Part shown: positions 1-8,432 of the stretch, one piece after another
Position numbering within the stretch: the first letter of the stretch is position 1
Layout: each line of letters begins with the position of its first letter
The notes under the pieces: generated by a model
What the model was told of the DNA's origin: nothing
The model's database searches: none
What the model saw: only the letters and a program-made list of their open reading frames with translations
Translations under genes and position numbers: made by a program
From: Microcystis panniformis FACHB-1757
Lineage (GTDB): Bacteria > Cyanobacteriota > Cyanobacteriia > Cyanobacteriales > Microcystaceae
Assembly: GCF_001264245.1 (NCBI RefSeq)
Contig: NZ_CP011339.1
Coordinates: forward strand, 1,240,001 to 1,304,000
DNA length: 64,000 nucleotides
Direction: 5' to 3'

Positions 1-60
1 AAAGCCGCCCTCCGCTATCGCTAAAGGGCGGGGTTTCAGACCCAGTTTTTCGATGACCAG
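1..60. repeat. GC-rich hairpin at window edge
   Basis: GCCGCCCT and AGGGCGG arms enclose a loop that reads ccgctatcgcta. The hairpin is followed by a GTTTCAGAC stretch. Hairpins like this occur at the right ends of IS200/IS605-type TnpB elements and also as terminators, but the rest of the element or gene lies outside the window, so the identity is open. Confidence 0.35.
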
Positions 61-105
61 GCCGGCTGAAATTAGCCGCTTTTTATTCAAGAGAAAAGAG
101 CCGAT

Positions 106-1590
106 ATGGAAATGTGGTTGTTATTAGGGATTCTTGGCGGTTTCACTTATTTTATCGTCAAGCGTAGCGTGGCCAAAATCACGACAACACCAGTTTGGTT
201 AATTTGGTTAGTCCTGATGACTCCGGCTCTAATTTGGACCGGCTGGACGTTAATCTATGGAGAGGATACTCCCATACCGGCATTTTTGCTGTTCGGTCCT
301 TTTGTGATCTGCCCTTTTTTGTACTGGTGGTTAGTACAAAGGGGGCGGGTTACTCCCCAAGAAGGCCCCCCATCACCACCAAAAACAGCGAATTTAGTCC
401 TAGAAAATATTGATAATCCTGCACCTAAAAATGATTTAAAACCGATCACTGCCGAAGAGGAAAAATCCCTAAGAGATTGTTTTCCTTGGGGTGTTTATTA
501 TCTGCAAAATATCGATTATCGTCCCCAGGCAATTCTCTGTCGGGGCAAATTGCGAGCGGTTCCCGAAGAAGCTTATCAAGTGATTAAAAACAATGTGGAG
601 AAGGTTTTTGGGGATCGCTTTTTATTGCTTTTCCAAGAAAGTTTTCAGGGACAACCTTTTTTCGCTCTTGTGGCTAATCCCTGGCAGCAAAAAACAGAAA
701 CTATAGAAACTGAAAAAATTACTCGCCCCTTTCTTGCCCTGGGTTTATTGTTATTAACTCTCTTAACTACCACGGTCATCGGTGCGGGATTAAGTGGCAT
801 TACCACCCAACAATTAGAAAATAATTCTAGTTTATTATTGCAAGGTTTACCCTACAGTTTAGGCTTAATTGCTATTTTAGGACTGCACGAATTCAGCCAT
901 TATTTGACAGCAGTTAAATATAAAATTAAAACTACTTTGCCCTATTTTATCCCCATTCCTTTCTTCCTAGGCACCTTCGGGGCTTTTATTCAAATGCGAT
1001 CCCCTGTACCCACCCGCAAAGCTTTATTTGATGTGGCGGTGGCCGGTCCTTTGGGGGGTATAATTATCGCTATTCCTCTACTGTTTTGGGGATTGTCCCT
1101 CTCGGAAATAGTTCCCCTAACTAATCAAAGCAGTTTATTAAATTTTCAGGCCTTAAATCCGCAGTTTTCTTTTCTCTTGTCTATCCTAGCTAAACTAGCC
1201 CTCGGCAGTAATTTAATCGCCGGAAAAGCGATCCATTTACATCCTTTAGCGGTGGCAGGTTATGTGGGAATTATCGTTACAGCCCTAAATTTAATGCCCG
1301 TGGGTCAATTGGATGGTGGTCATATTGTTCACGCCATGTATGGGCAGAAAACCGCCGTAATTATCGGTCAATTAACTCGATTATTCCTGTTTATTTTAGC
1401 CCTAGTGCAACCAGATTTTTTACTCTGGGCGATTATTCTATTATTAATGCCAGTCAGCGATCAACCTGCTTTAAATGATGTCACCGAATTGGATAATAAA
1501 CGAGATTTATTAGGTTTATTTTCCCTAGCTTTGTTATTAAGTATTTTGCTACCCCTTCCCGAAGCGGTGGCCCGTTGGTGGGGAATGTAA
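106..1590 (+). CDS. Site-2 protease (M50) family membrane metalloprotease
   Basis: This 494-residue polytopic membrane protein belongs to the site-2 protease/M50 family, close to cyanobacterial and plastid EGY-type proteases. The zinc motif HEFSH is at residues 261-265 inside a membrane segment, and the second conserved motif, NLMPVGQLDGGH, is at about 395-406 and supplies the third metal ligand (Asp). Two N-terminal membrane segments precede a soluble domain of about 130 residues. Members of the family cut transmembrane segments of membrane-bound regulators; the substrate here is unknown. Both catalytic motifs are intact. The gene stands alone on the + strand, and the ATG at 106 follows a weak GAGAAAAGAG-like ribosome site. 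Confidence 0.85.
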   Translation: MEMWLLLGILGGFTYFIVKRSVAKITTTPVWLIWLVLMTPALIWTGWTLIYGEDTPIPAFLLFGPFVICPFLYWWLVQRGRVTPQEGPPSPPKTANLVLENIDNPAPKNDLKPITAEEEKSLRDCFPWGVYYLQNIDYRPQAILCRGKLRAVPEEAYQVIKNNVEKVFGDRFLLLFQESFQGQPFFALVANPWQQKTETIETEKITRPFLALGLLLLTLLTTTVIGAGLSGITTQQLENNSSLLLQGLPYSLGLIAILGLHEFSHYLTAVKYKIKTTLPYFIPIPFFLGTFGAFIQMRSPVPTRKALFDVAVAGPLGGIIIAIPLLFWGLSLSEIVPLTNQSSLLNFQALNPQFSFLLSILAKLALGSNLIAGKAIHLHPLAVAGYVGIIVTALNLMPVGQLDGGHIVHAMYGQKTAVIIGQLTRLFLFILALVQPDFLLWAIILLLMPVSDQPALNDVTELDNKRDLLGLFSLALLLSILLPLPEAVARWWGM

Positions 1591-1747
1591 GCGACTGCAT
1601 CAATCAACCTGAGTTCCAGGAAAATTATCGGTCAGTTGGGGAATAAAATCCCTATCTCCTACGTCAATGTGAGTTCGATGACCCTCACCCTCGATCACTT
1701 TAATCCACAAAGCTGAAGGCTGACAACTGATCACCGATCACTGATAT
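1591..1747. other. Intergenic gap with repeat remnants
   Basis: No gene is visible. The last 40 bases contain degenerate ACTGATCACCGATCACTGAT units of the TCAGTTATCAG type seen throughout this window. Confidence 0.5.
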
Positions 1748-2371
1748 ATGGTTCTCAAGGCTAATTCTCGCAGAAAAAAGCGAGTTTCTCTGAAAGCGAA
1801 GTTAGGCAAATCTAGGTTAAAATTGCTGGCTATTCCGCTAATTTTGGCGAGTTTAGGCTGGTTATACCACGATTTACGTCAGCAGTGGCTAAAACCGGAA
1901 GCGATTTTTGTTTTGGGAGGTCATGCCGCTCGAGAACGTTTTGCGGCAAAATTAGCTAAGGAATATCCCGATCTACCGATTTGGGTATCTTCCGGTAGTC
2001 CGCGACGATATGTGAAAAAGATTTTTAAAAAAGCGGGAATTCCCCTAGAACGTCTCCATCTCGATTACAATGCGCGAGATACTGTCACTAACTTTACTAG
2101 CCTAGCCGATCAACTGAAAGCCCAAGGTATTGATAGTGTCTATCTAGTCACTTCCGATAATCACATGAGAAGGGCGCGATTAGTGGGAGAAATTGTTTTT
2201 GGTAGTCGCGGAATTATGATTAAACCGGTGACTGTTCCCTCCCAATCATCCCCCGAACCCCTAGAAAAGTCCCTCAGAGACGGTTTTAGGGCAATATTAT
2301 GGGTAATAAGCGGTTCCACTGGGGAATTTTGGCTAGAATCCGCTTCTAGTTCCCATCTCCGATCAAAATAA
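1748..2371 (+). CDS. DUF218 / YdcF-like (ElyC/SanA) family protein
   Basis: A 207-residue protein with a basic N-terminus, one membrane anchor (about residues 27-45) and a DUF218 domain. The domain opens with IFVLGG and continues with the WVSSGS and LVTSDNHMRRA stretches typical of the family. ElyC and SanA of enterobacteria, in the same superfamily, affect envelope integrity; no enzymatic reaction is firmly established. The domain is predicted to face the periplasm. It lies 27 bases before the CAX gene on the same strand, so the two may be cotranscribed, but no functional link is obvious. Confidence 0.75.
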   Translation: MVLKANSRRKKRVSLKAKLGKSRLKLLAIPLILASLGWLYHDLRQQWLKPEAIFVLGGHAARERFAAKLAKEYPDLPIWVSSGSPRRYVKKIFKKAGIPLERLHLDYNARDTVTNFTSLADQLKAQGIDSVYLVTSDNHMRRARLVGEIVFGSRGIMIKPVTVPSQSSPEPLEKSLRDGFRAILWVISGSTGEFWLESASSSHLRSK

Positions 2372-2398
2372 AATTATCTTGACAAAATTACCCACTTT

Positions 2399-3487
2399 AT
2401 GTTAAGCAAAAATACCATTTTCGCCATCTTATTGATTTTTGTGCCTATATCGATCGCCGGTTCCCTGTTACACTGGGGCGGAACAGTTGTTTTTATCACC
2501 GCTTGTCTAGCCATTATCCCCCTAGCGGCCTACATGGGGGAAGCCACCGAAGCGATTGCGGTGGTGGTTGGGCCAAATATTGGCGGTTTGATGAATGCCA
2601 CCTTTGGCAATGCCACAGAATTAATTCTCGCCTATGTCGCTTTGCGGGAAGGTTTTATCGATGTGGTAAAAGCGACGATTACTGGCTCAATTATCGGTAA
2701 TTTACTCTTAGTTATGGGATTATCGATGTTTTTAGGCGGTTTACGCTTCAAAGAACAGGAATTTCAACCAATAACTGCTCGTTTAAATGCTTCAGCCATG
2801 AATTTGGCGGTGGTGGCGCTCCTTTTACCCACTGCCGTGGAATTTACCTCCACGGGAGTCGGGGAAGCAGTCCTGCAACGTCTATCCGTGGCCGTGGCAG
2901 CGGTGTTAATTTTCGTCTATGGTTTAAGTCTCTTATTTTCCATGAAAACCCACACCTATCTCTACGATGTCGGGGTTGCTGGTATCGAGGAGGAAAGCAC
3001 CGGAGAAAGCACCGCAAGGCCGAAAATCTGGTTTTGGTCTTTGATTTTATTGATCGTTACTATCGCCGTGGCCGTAGAATCGGAGTTATTGGTGGCATCC
3101 CTAGAGGAGGCTACGGAACAGCTAGGTTTAACGGCACTGTTTACCGGGGTGATTCTTTTGCCTATTATCGGTAATGCGGCCGAACACGCTACGGCTGTCA
3201 CCGTCGCCCTTAAGAATAAAATGGATCTGTCGGTATCTGTGGCCGTCGGTTCCAGTATGCAGATCGCCCTGTTTGTGGCTCCGGTTTTGGTTATCATGGG
3301 TTATATTATCGGTCAGCCCATGGATCTAAATTTTAATCCCTTTGAGTTGGTGGCAGTGGCTGTAGCGGTGTGGTTGGCTAATTCGATTAGTAGTGATGGG
3401 CGATCGAATTGGTTGGAAGGAATGTTACTCTTAGCTACATATACTATCCTGGCCTTGGCTTTCTTTTTTCATCCTCTCACCGCTTAG
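2399..3487 (+). CDS. Calcium/proton antiporter, CAX family
   Basis: A 362-residue antiporter with about eleven hydrophobic segments. It carries the two CAX alpha repeats: GGLMNATFGNATELI at about residues 61-75 and LPIIGNAAEHATAVT at about 253-267. The Glu and Asn/His residues of these repeats bind the cation. An acidic stretch (EEESTGES) separates the halves, as in other CAX proteins. The protein probably exports Ca2+ from the cytoplasm in exchange for H+. Both repeats are complete and the length is normal for bacterial members. It ends two bases before the convergent rsmG stop. Confidence 0.9.
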   Translation: MLSKNTIFAILLIFVPISIAGSLLHWGGTVVFITACLAIIPLAAYMGEATEAIAVVVGPNIGGLMNATFGNATELILAYVALREGFIDVVKATITGSIIGNLLLVMGLSMFLGGLRFKEQEFQPITARLNASAMNLAVVALLLPTAVEFTSTGVGEAVLQRLSVAVAAVLIFVYGLSLLFSMKTHTYLYDVGVAGIEEESTGESTARPKIWFWSLILLIVTIAVAVESELLVASLEEATEQLGLTALFTGVILLPIIGNAAEHATAVTVALKNKMDLSVSVAVGSSMQIALFVAPVLVIMGYIIGQPMDLNFNPFELVAVAVAVWLANSISSDGRSNWLEGMLLLATYTILALAFFFHPLTA

Positions 3488-3489
3488 AG

Positions 3490-4167
3490 TTATCCCTTGC
3501 AGATATATAGACAATGACGGATGCTTTGGCTCAAGGGAGTGGTAAAACTGGCAATTTTGAGGATTTTACCGCCGGCTTTCTCTAGATTCTTCTCTAAACT
3601 TAAACTATCCTCCGACGACCACTGACCACGATAGAGAATAGCGATTCCGGTCTTTTTCAGGAAAGGCAAAGCATAGTTAACACAGATATCCACATTACCT
3701 ACCGCTCGCAAACAGACGATATCGTAAGCACAGTTATGTTTAAGGTTTTTCCCGACGATTTCCGCCCGACCTAAACGAGTTTTCGTGTTATTTAACTCTA
3801 ATTTGTCAATAACTTCTTCCAGAAAATTAATCTTTTTTTGGGTGGAATCCAAGAGAGTCACCGACCAATGGGGATATGCGATCGCAATTGGCACCCCCGG
3901 AAATCCGGCCCCCGTCCCCAAATCAATGACTGATAGGGATTTTGTCAATAGATCCGGCTGGGATTTTTGTAACCAAGCTAAACCCGATAAAGAGTCCCAA
4001 AGATGTTTTTCCCAAAACTCCTCCGGTTGGGTAATTCGGGTGAGATTAAAACGTTGATTACCCTCTAAAATCAACTCATAAAGTTGTTGAAATCGCGCTT
4101 GTATGGCCCCATCGGGTTGCCATTCTAGGGTTTCTTGCCAAAGGTCAAATAATTCAGGAAGGATCAT
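3490..4167 (-). CDS. rsmG: 16S rRNA (guanine527-N7)-methyltransferase RsmG
   Basis: A 225-residue SAM-dependent methyltransferase of the GidB/RsmG family that methylates N7 of G527 in 16S rRNA. The start shows the NLTRIT motif, and the SAM-binding loop DLGTGAGFPGVPIAI is at about residues 82-96, followed by LLDSTQKKINFLEEV and CLRAVGNVD. The length matches the family. The upstream (3' on this map) gap holds TCAGTTATCAG repeats and two minisatellites rather than a recognisable promoter. Confidence 0.93.
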   Translation of the reverse strand: MILPELFDLWQETLEWQPDGAIQARFQQLYELILEGNQRFNLTRITQPEEFWEKHLWDSLSGLAWLQKSQPDLLTKSLSVIDLGTGAGFPGVPIAIAYPHWSVTLLDSTQKKINFLEEVIDKLELNNTKTRLGRAEIVGKNLKHNCAYDIVCLRAVGNVDICVNYALPFLKKTGIAILYRGQWSSEDSLSLEKNLEKAGGKILKIASFTTPLSQSIRHCLYICKG

Positions 4168-4308
4168 TAATTCAGTTATCAGTTATCAGTTATCAGTCAT
4201 CAGTTATCAGGTATGAGGGAAGTGGGGAAGTGGGGAAGTGGGGAATTTCAACTAAAAACCCCAATACCCTAAAACCCTAAAACCCTAAAACCTCAAAACC
4301 CTAAAATC
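4168..4308. repeat. Cluster of three simple repeats
   Basis: This gap contains consecutive TTATCAG units (about 4173-4210), then AGTGGGGA decamer units (about 4217-4245), then CCCTAAAA units (about 4259-4310). All three repeat types recur elsewhere in the window. No gene is visible. Confidence 0.75.
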
Positions 4309-4956
4309 TCAACTATCTGTTTTTTCACTTTTTACTTCCCTCAAATGTCCTTGTTCAATTTTCCAGTGACGGTCAGCAATAGGCAATAATTCCCCAGCAT
4401 CGTGACTAACTACTAATAAAGTCCAGTGTTGTTTGAGACTAGCGAGAAGTTTAGCCAATTGACGACGCATAGACCAATCTAAACCGGCCGTAGGTTCATC
4501 GAGAAGTAACAGATTAGGCTGCCGGATTAACTGGACAGCGAGAGATAAACGACGCTGTTGACCTCCACTAAGATTGTGGGGAGAAGTATCCAGAGGAATA
4601 TTTTCTAATCCTACCTCCTTTAAGGCCGCCGTTAGGCGATCGCTTTTAATCTCTGGATGACCGAGACGCAACTCCTCAAGGATGGTTTTACCGCAAAAAT
4701 GACGTTCAGGAAACTGAAAAACGATTCCTCCTAATTGTTGCAGGTGCAGTACCGTTAATTCTTGGTCGCGCCAGTGAATCGTCCCTGCTGTTTTATCGGC
4801 AAAGCCTGCTAGAATTTCCAAAAGAGTCGTTTTTCCAGAACCACTGGGGCCAACAATCAGACCTAATTCTTGGGGTGCTAATTCGAGATTAATCCCCTGT
4901 AAAATGGGATTGAGGGCAGCGGGGGGATGATAAACCACATCTTTGAGATAAAGCAT
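4309..4956 (-). CDS. ABC transporter ATP-binding protein (CbiO/EcfA-like)
   Basis: A single 215-residue ATPase domain with Walker A GPSGSGKTT (about residues 36-44), signature LSGGQQRRLSLA (about 129-140), Walker B LLLLDEPTA and the switch histidine in VVSHDAGELL. The sequence resembles the stand-alone energy-coupling-factor/CbiO-like ATPases of cyanobacteria and plastids. No permease or substrate-binding gene is adjacent, so the transported substrate cannot be read from context. The motifs are complete and it should bind ATP. Confidence 0.85.
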   Translation of the reverse strand: MLYLKDVVYHPPAALNPILQGINLELAPQELGLIVGPSGSGKTTLLEILAGFADKTAGTIHWRDQELTVLHLQQLGGIVFQFPERHFCGKTILEELRLGHPEIKSDRLTAALKEVGLENIPLDTSPHNLSGGQQRRLSLAVQLIRQPNLLLLDEPTAGLDWSMRRQLAKLLASLKQHWTLLVVSHDAGELLPIADRHWKIEQGHLREVKSEKTDS

Positions 4957-5041
4957 TGACAGGAAAATAACTGGAAATTAAGTCTAGAAACCCGTTTCTA
5001 TTGTGACAGATTTTTTCATTCGCTCAAGGAGACTTTTGACC

Positions 5042-5956
5042 ATGGTGCTGAGGTTAGGTTTAACGAAAAAAATGGCGATCGGTGCTTCGCTGGCTGTTAT
5101 GGTAGTGGTTAACTGGATTGGTCCCGGGTTGGCCGGAGATCCTTTCCGCAAAACCAATCCCCGACCGATTGGTGATAAGACCGAGGCCGCTTTTAACGCT
5201 ATTTTTAAACAAGGTAATTATCTAGAGGCAAAAAAATTAATTGTTGAGGCCACAGAAAAGGAACCCCAAGAACCTTTGTCCCATGCTATGCGTGCCTCTC
5301 TTGCTTTTACCGACCAGGATTGGAACACCCTCAAAACCTACTCCGAGAAAACTAAGGAAGCGGCCAAACAAATGCAGGACAGCGACCCTTTAAGGGGAAA
5401 TTTGTATCTCGCGGTGGGGAGTTTTTTGGAGGGAACCTACGTTTTTCAAACCGAAGGAGCAGTATCGGCTATCCCCAGATTACAACAGGTGTTTCAGTAT
5501 TTGGAAACCGCAGAAAAGGTTAGTCCTACGGATCCGGAATTGAACCTGTTAAAGGGTTATATGGATTTGATTTTAGCGGTTAATCTGCCCTTTTCTAGTC
5601 CCCAAGAGGCAATTCAACGGCTAGAAACATACGGGAGTCCTGATTACTTGGTTGATCGAGGTATAGCTCTAGCTTACCGGGATTTAAAGCAGTATGATCA
5701 GGCTTTGCGGTTTATCGATAACGCTCTGAAAGCGACCCCCGATAATCCAGAATTAATGTATCTGAAGGGTCAAATCCTGAGAATTCAAGGCAATACGGAT
5801 AAAAATACCGGCTCTTTGAAACTGGCACTAGATTACTTTAATAATGCCCTGAAAAAACAGGAACAACTCCCCGAATCAGTTAAAAAACAGTTAAATCGCG
5901 AACACCGTAAGGTACAGGAGGAGATTAAATCCCTAGAAAACACCGCTAATCGTTAA
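5042..5956 (+). CDS. Exported tetratricopeptide-repeat protein, Sll0314-like length class
   Basis: About 304 residues, with an N-terminal hydrophobic stretch (signal peptide or membrane anchor, ending near the ALA-like sequence LAGDPF) and a helical body with at least three TPR-type units (for example QGNYLEAKKLI, LKQYDQALRFI and an adjoining LDYFNNALKK). It probably acts as a protein-protein interaction scaffold in the periplasm or thylakoid lumen. The reading frame is open back to a GTG at 5003, but AAGGAG at 5026-5031 sits ten bases before the ATG at 5042, so that start was chosen. The function is not recognised, and the locus-style comparison in the name is only a loose resemblance. Confidence 0.7.
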   Translation: MVLRLGLTKKMAIGASLAVMVVVNWIGPGLAGDPFRKTNPRPIGDKTEAAFNAIFKQGNYLEAKKLIVEATEKEPQEPLSHAMRASLAFTDQDWNTLKTYSEKTKEAAKQMQDSDPLRGNLYLAVGSFLEGTYVFQTEGAVSAIPRLQQVFQYLETAEKVSPTDPELNLLKGYMDLILAVNLPFSSPQEAIQRLETYGSPDYLVDRGIALAYRDLKQYDQALRFIDNALKATPDNPELMYLKGQILRIQGNTDKNTGSLKLALDYFNNALKKQEQLPESVKKQLNREHRKVQEEIKSLENTANR

Positions 5957-6376
5957 AAAACGCCTAAAAATAGTCAATATTTGTTTTTTTTATCAGTTAT
6001 CAGTTTTTGAAGGCAAGAGGCAGTCGTCAAGGCTGCATCGCAGATTTGCAGGAATACCGACAATCAGCAATTATCAGTGACTCTTAGATGATGACAAATG
6101 TATCAGCAGCTGCGTGTAAGCATCCCACCGAAAAACTAATGCGCTCCGGGGTTTGGGGGGTATAACCCCCCAAAAGCTGGGATTGAGTGGTAAAATCAGA
6201 AACAACGCCCGATTTTAGCAGGGGGGTTTCCCCGTAAAAATCCCAATTGGTAGATTTACAGAAATGAGATGCACCCGCCGTCAAATTTTGCCAAAACAGA
6301 AAATCTCCTCTTATGGTATATAAAGTAAAGGATTATTAAGCTTCGCAGAAGTTTATTAATTAAAGTTAAAAATATA
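5957..6376. repeat. Intergenic region with probable repeat element
   Basis: This stretch of about 420 bases has TTATCAG remnants at its start and a GC-rich part at about 6085-6290 containing a strong hairpin (GGTTTGGGGGGTATAACCCCCC, split around TATA). An open frame on the minus strand (6084-6284) crosses the hairpin and has the look of repeat-derived sequence. I see no supported gene. Confidence 0.4.
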
Positions 6377-6405
6377 TTGACAAAAAAGACGGCTTGTGGT
6401 ATAGG
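6377..6405 (+). promoter_or_regulatory. Sigma70-type promoter of desA
   Basis: TTGACA (6377-6382) and TATAGG (6400-6405) are separated by 17 bases and lie about 70 bases upstream of the desA ATG. The -35 is a perfect consensus and the -10 matches four of six bases. Confidence 0.55.
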
Positions 6406-6473
6406 GCAGAATTTAGCCAAACCTCCTAGCTAATTTCTTGTCAAGGGTTCACCTAAGTGTAATTGGAGATTTC

Positions 6474-7514
6474 ATGACGGCAACGACGGATAAATTGCAT
6501 GGGGAGTTGATCACCTCGATCGAGCCAGACTTTAAACTGAAAGATATTATTCAAAGCATTCCCAAAGAATATTTCCAGAAAGACCCAGTTAAAGCTTGGT
6601 TTGGTGTGATTACGAATATTTTGGCGGTCATTGCGGGTTATGCAATGCTAGTTTATTCTCCCTGGTATTTACTGCCTTTAGCTTGGATTTTTACGGGTAC
6701 AGCTTTAACGGGATTCTTTGTGATCGCGCATGATTGCGGTCATCGGTCTTTTTCTAATCGACCCTGGGTTAATGATCTTGTCGGTCATATTTTCCTCTTA
6801 CCGCTTATCTATCCCTTCCACTGCTGGCGTTTCCTCCATGATCGCCATCATGCTAAAACTAACATGGTAACGATAGATAATGCTTGGGATCCGTGGGAAT
6901 TAGAAGCTTTTAACTCGGCCAACCCCTTAGTGCGTCTCTTTTATCGCGGCATTCGCGGCCGTTTCTGGTGGCTCGGTTCGATCGCCCACTGGGCGATTCT
7001 ACACTTCAACATCGAACAATTCAAGGAGAACGAACGGGAAAAAGCGCGCTTTTCGATGATTGTCGTCCTAGTTTTTGCCGCTATTTTTTTCCCAACCCTA
7101 ATTTTCTACACTGGTGTTTGGGGATTGGTTAAATTTTGGGTGGTACCTTGGTTTGTCTATCATTTTTGGATGAGTACCTTTACCCTTGTCCATCACACAG
7201 ACCCCGATATTCAATTTTCCTATCCCGAAGACTGGAATCAAGCTTTAGCGCAACTAGAAGGGACAGTTCACTGTAGCTATCCCCGTTGGGTAGAAATTCT
7301 CTGTCACGATATTAATGTCCATATCCCCCATCATATCTCGACGGCGATTCCTTCCTATAACCTCCGCAAAGTTCACGCTAGTCTCCAAGAAAATTGGGGG
7401 AGTCACCTGAAAGAAACCAAGTTTTCTTGGGCATTAATGCAGCGAATCGTTGATTATTGCCATATTTTCGACTCCGAAACCGCCTACAAAACCTTTAAGG
7501 AAAGCCGCGGTTAA
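6474..7514 (+). CDS. desA: Delta-12 acyl-lipid fatty acid desaturase DesA
   Basis: A 346-residue membrane desaturase that introduces the delta-12 double bond into lipid-bound oleate using ferredoxin. Three histidine boxes bind the di-iron centre: HDCGH (86-90), HDRHH (122-126) and HIPHH (283-287). They are separated by hydrophobic segments, and the sequence follows Synechocystis DesA closely (for example NAWDPW and YHFWMSTFT). A TTG-initiated extension from 6438 is possible, but GGAG at 6465-6468 supports the ATG at 6474. Desaturase genes of this type are cold-induced in other cyanobacteria. TCAGTTATCAG repeats follow the stop directly. Confidence 0.93.
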   Translation: MTATTDKLHGELITSIEPDFKLKDIIQSIPKEYFQKDPVKAWFGVITNILAVIAGYAMLVYSPWYLLPLAWIFTGTALTGFFVIAHDCGHRSFSNRPWVNDLVGHIFLLPLIYPFHCWRFLHDRHHAKTNMVTIDNAWDPWELEAFNSANPLVRLFYRGIRGRFWWLGSIAHWAILHFNIEQFKENEREKARFSMIVVLVFAAIFFPTLIFYTGVWGLVKFWVVPWFVYHFWMSTFTLVHHTDPDIQFSYPEDWNQALAQLEGTVHCSYPRWVEILCHDINVHIPHHISTAIPSYNLRKVHASLQENWGSHLKETKFSWALMQRIVDYCHIFDSETAYKTFKESRG

Positions 7515-7515
7515 A

Positions 7516-7574
7516 TCAGTTATCAGTGATCAGTTATCAGTTATCAGTGATCAGTTATCAGTTATCAGTGGGTA
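7516..7574. repeat. TCAGTTATCAGT(G)A tandem repeat array
   Basis: About six consecutive copies of TCAGTTATCAG / TCAGTGATCAG directly after the desA stop. The same unit occurs in at least seven other gaps of the window. Confidence 0.85.
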
Positions 7575-7587
7575 AGTTATCAGATTT

Positions 7588-7719
7588 GGCTCTTCTGGTT
7601 TCTGTGTGGAAACGGGGTCTATACTGATAGAATATCCGCAAAATAGTCCTAAAAGTCTTTCCCAGTAAATATTTCACGATTCTATAAGCAAAAATTATCA
7701 TACAAAGTCGAGAAGAGCC
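7588..7719. mobile_element. 132-bp MITE-like element, GGCTCT family, copy A
   Basis: The element begins GGCTCTTCTGG and ends AGAAGAGCC, giving inverted ends of nine bases. It is the reverse-complement homologue of the copy at 28501-28632, with the same length and a largely matching interior. No clear target-site duplication is seen around this copy. It encodes no protein and would need a transposase supplied in trans. Confidence 0.8.
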
Positions 7720-7824
7720 GTGACAGTATTAAATCGAAGTTTCCTAATGTCTTTTCACTGATTGCTGATTATTGTTTACTGGCCACCGTTTACTGATTAC
7801 TGTTTACTGATCACTGAAAAAAGA

Positions 7825-8355
7825 TTACCAGAAACTGCGTTTACCATTGGGCATAACTGTTAACCAATTGGTTTTTGCCAGGGCGATTTGTTCTCGAGTT
7901 ACTTGGGCATCAGAGAGATTAGCCCCGCAAAGATTAGCATCTTTGAGATTAGCGTAGCGAAGATGGGCGCCAGTGAGATTAGCCCCGCGTAAATCGGCCC
8001 TTTCCAGATCTGCATAACCGAGATAGGCATTATTTAAATTGGTATTTTTGAGAATAGCTTGACTGAGATTAACCCGGCCCAGATCCGCATTGGACAGATC
8101 CGCCCCTCGTAAATTAGCTCCTGTTAATTTGGATTGACAGAAATTGATGCCAAAAAGTTTGGCTTTGGCCAGATTGAGATTTGGTAATTCCTCTTGGGCG
8201 AAATTGCGCCGGCCGTTATTGTAAGCATCGAGAATCGCTTTTTCATCTAAGCGGGGTTTTTTCTTCAGTAAGGTTAGCTCTGTGCTGCTGCGGGCTTGAC
8301 TTTTGATCAATACATTTGTATTAGACAGTGAAAAAGCCATCTGTCCCCCCAGCAT
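7825..8355 (-). CDS. Pentapeptide-repeat segment, likely C-terminal part of the SpkB-like kinase
   Basis: This open frame of 176 residues holds about sixteen A(D/N)LXX pentapeptide units (for example GANLRGADLSNADLG), which fold as a right-handed quadrilateral beta-helix. It lies just downstream of the kinase gene on the same strand. The frame stays open backwards from its ATG (8355) through the kinase stop into a run of six C on the minus strand (8454-8459). Adding one C there joins kinase and pentapeptide repeats in one protein of about 528 residues, the architecture of Synechocystis SpkB. It is therefore probably not a separate gene. Confidence 0.75.
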   Translation of the reverse strand: MLGGQMAFSLSNTNVLIKSQARSSTELTLLKKKPRLDEKAILDAYNNGRRNFAQEELPNLNLAKAKLFGINFCQSKLTGANLRGADLSNADLGRVNLSQAILKNTNLNNAYLGYADLERADLRGANLTGAHLRYANLKDANLCGANLSDAQVTREQIALAKTNWLTVMPNGKRSFW

Positions 8356-8432
8356 ATTATCTGGAGAGGCCTCTGGATTTTGATTTTTGGGACGAAATTT
8401 AGACTTGAGAAGGCCAGAAACGGAGGAAGTGG

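Noticed and set aside
6084..6284. Open frame of 66 codons on the minus strand before desA
   Set aside because: It spans a strong hairpin in a repeat-like region; no family recognised.
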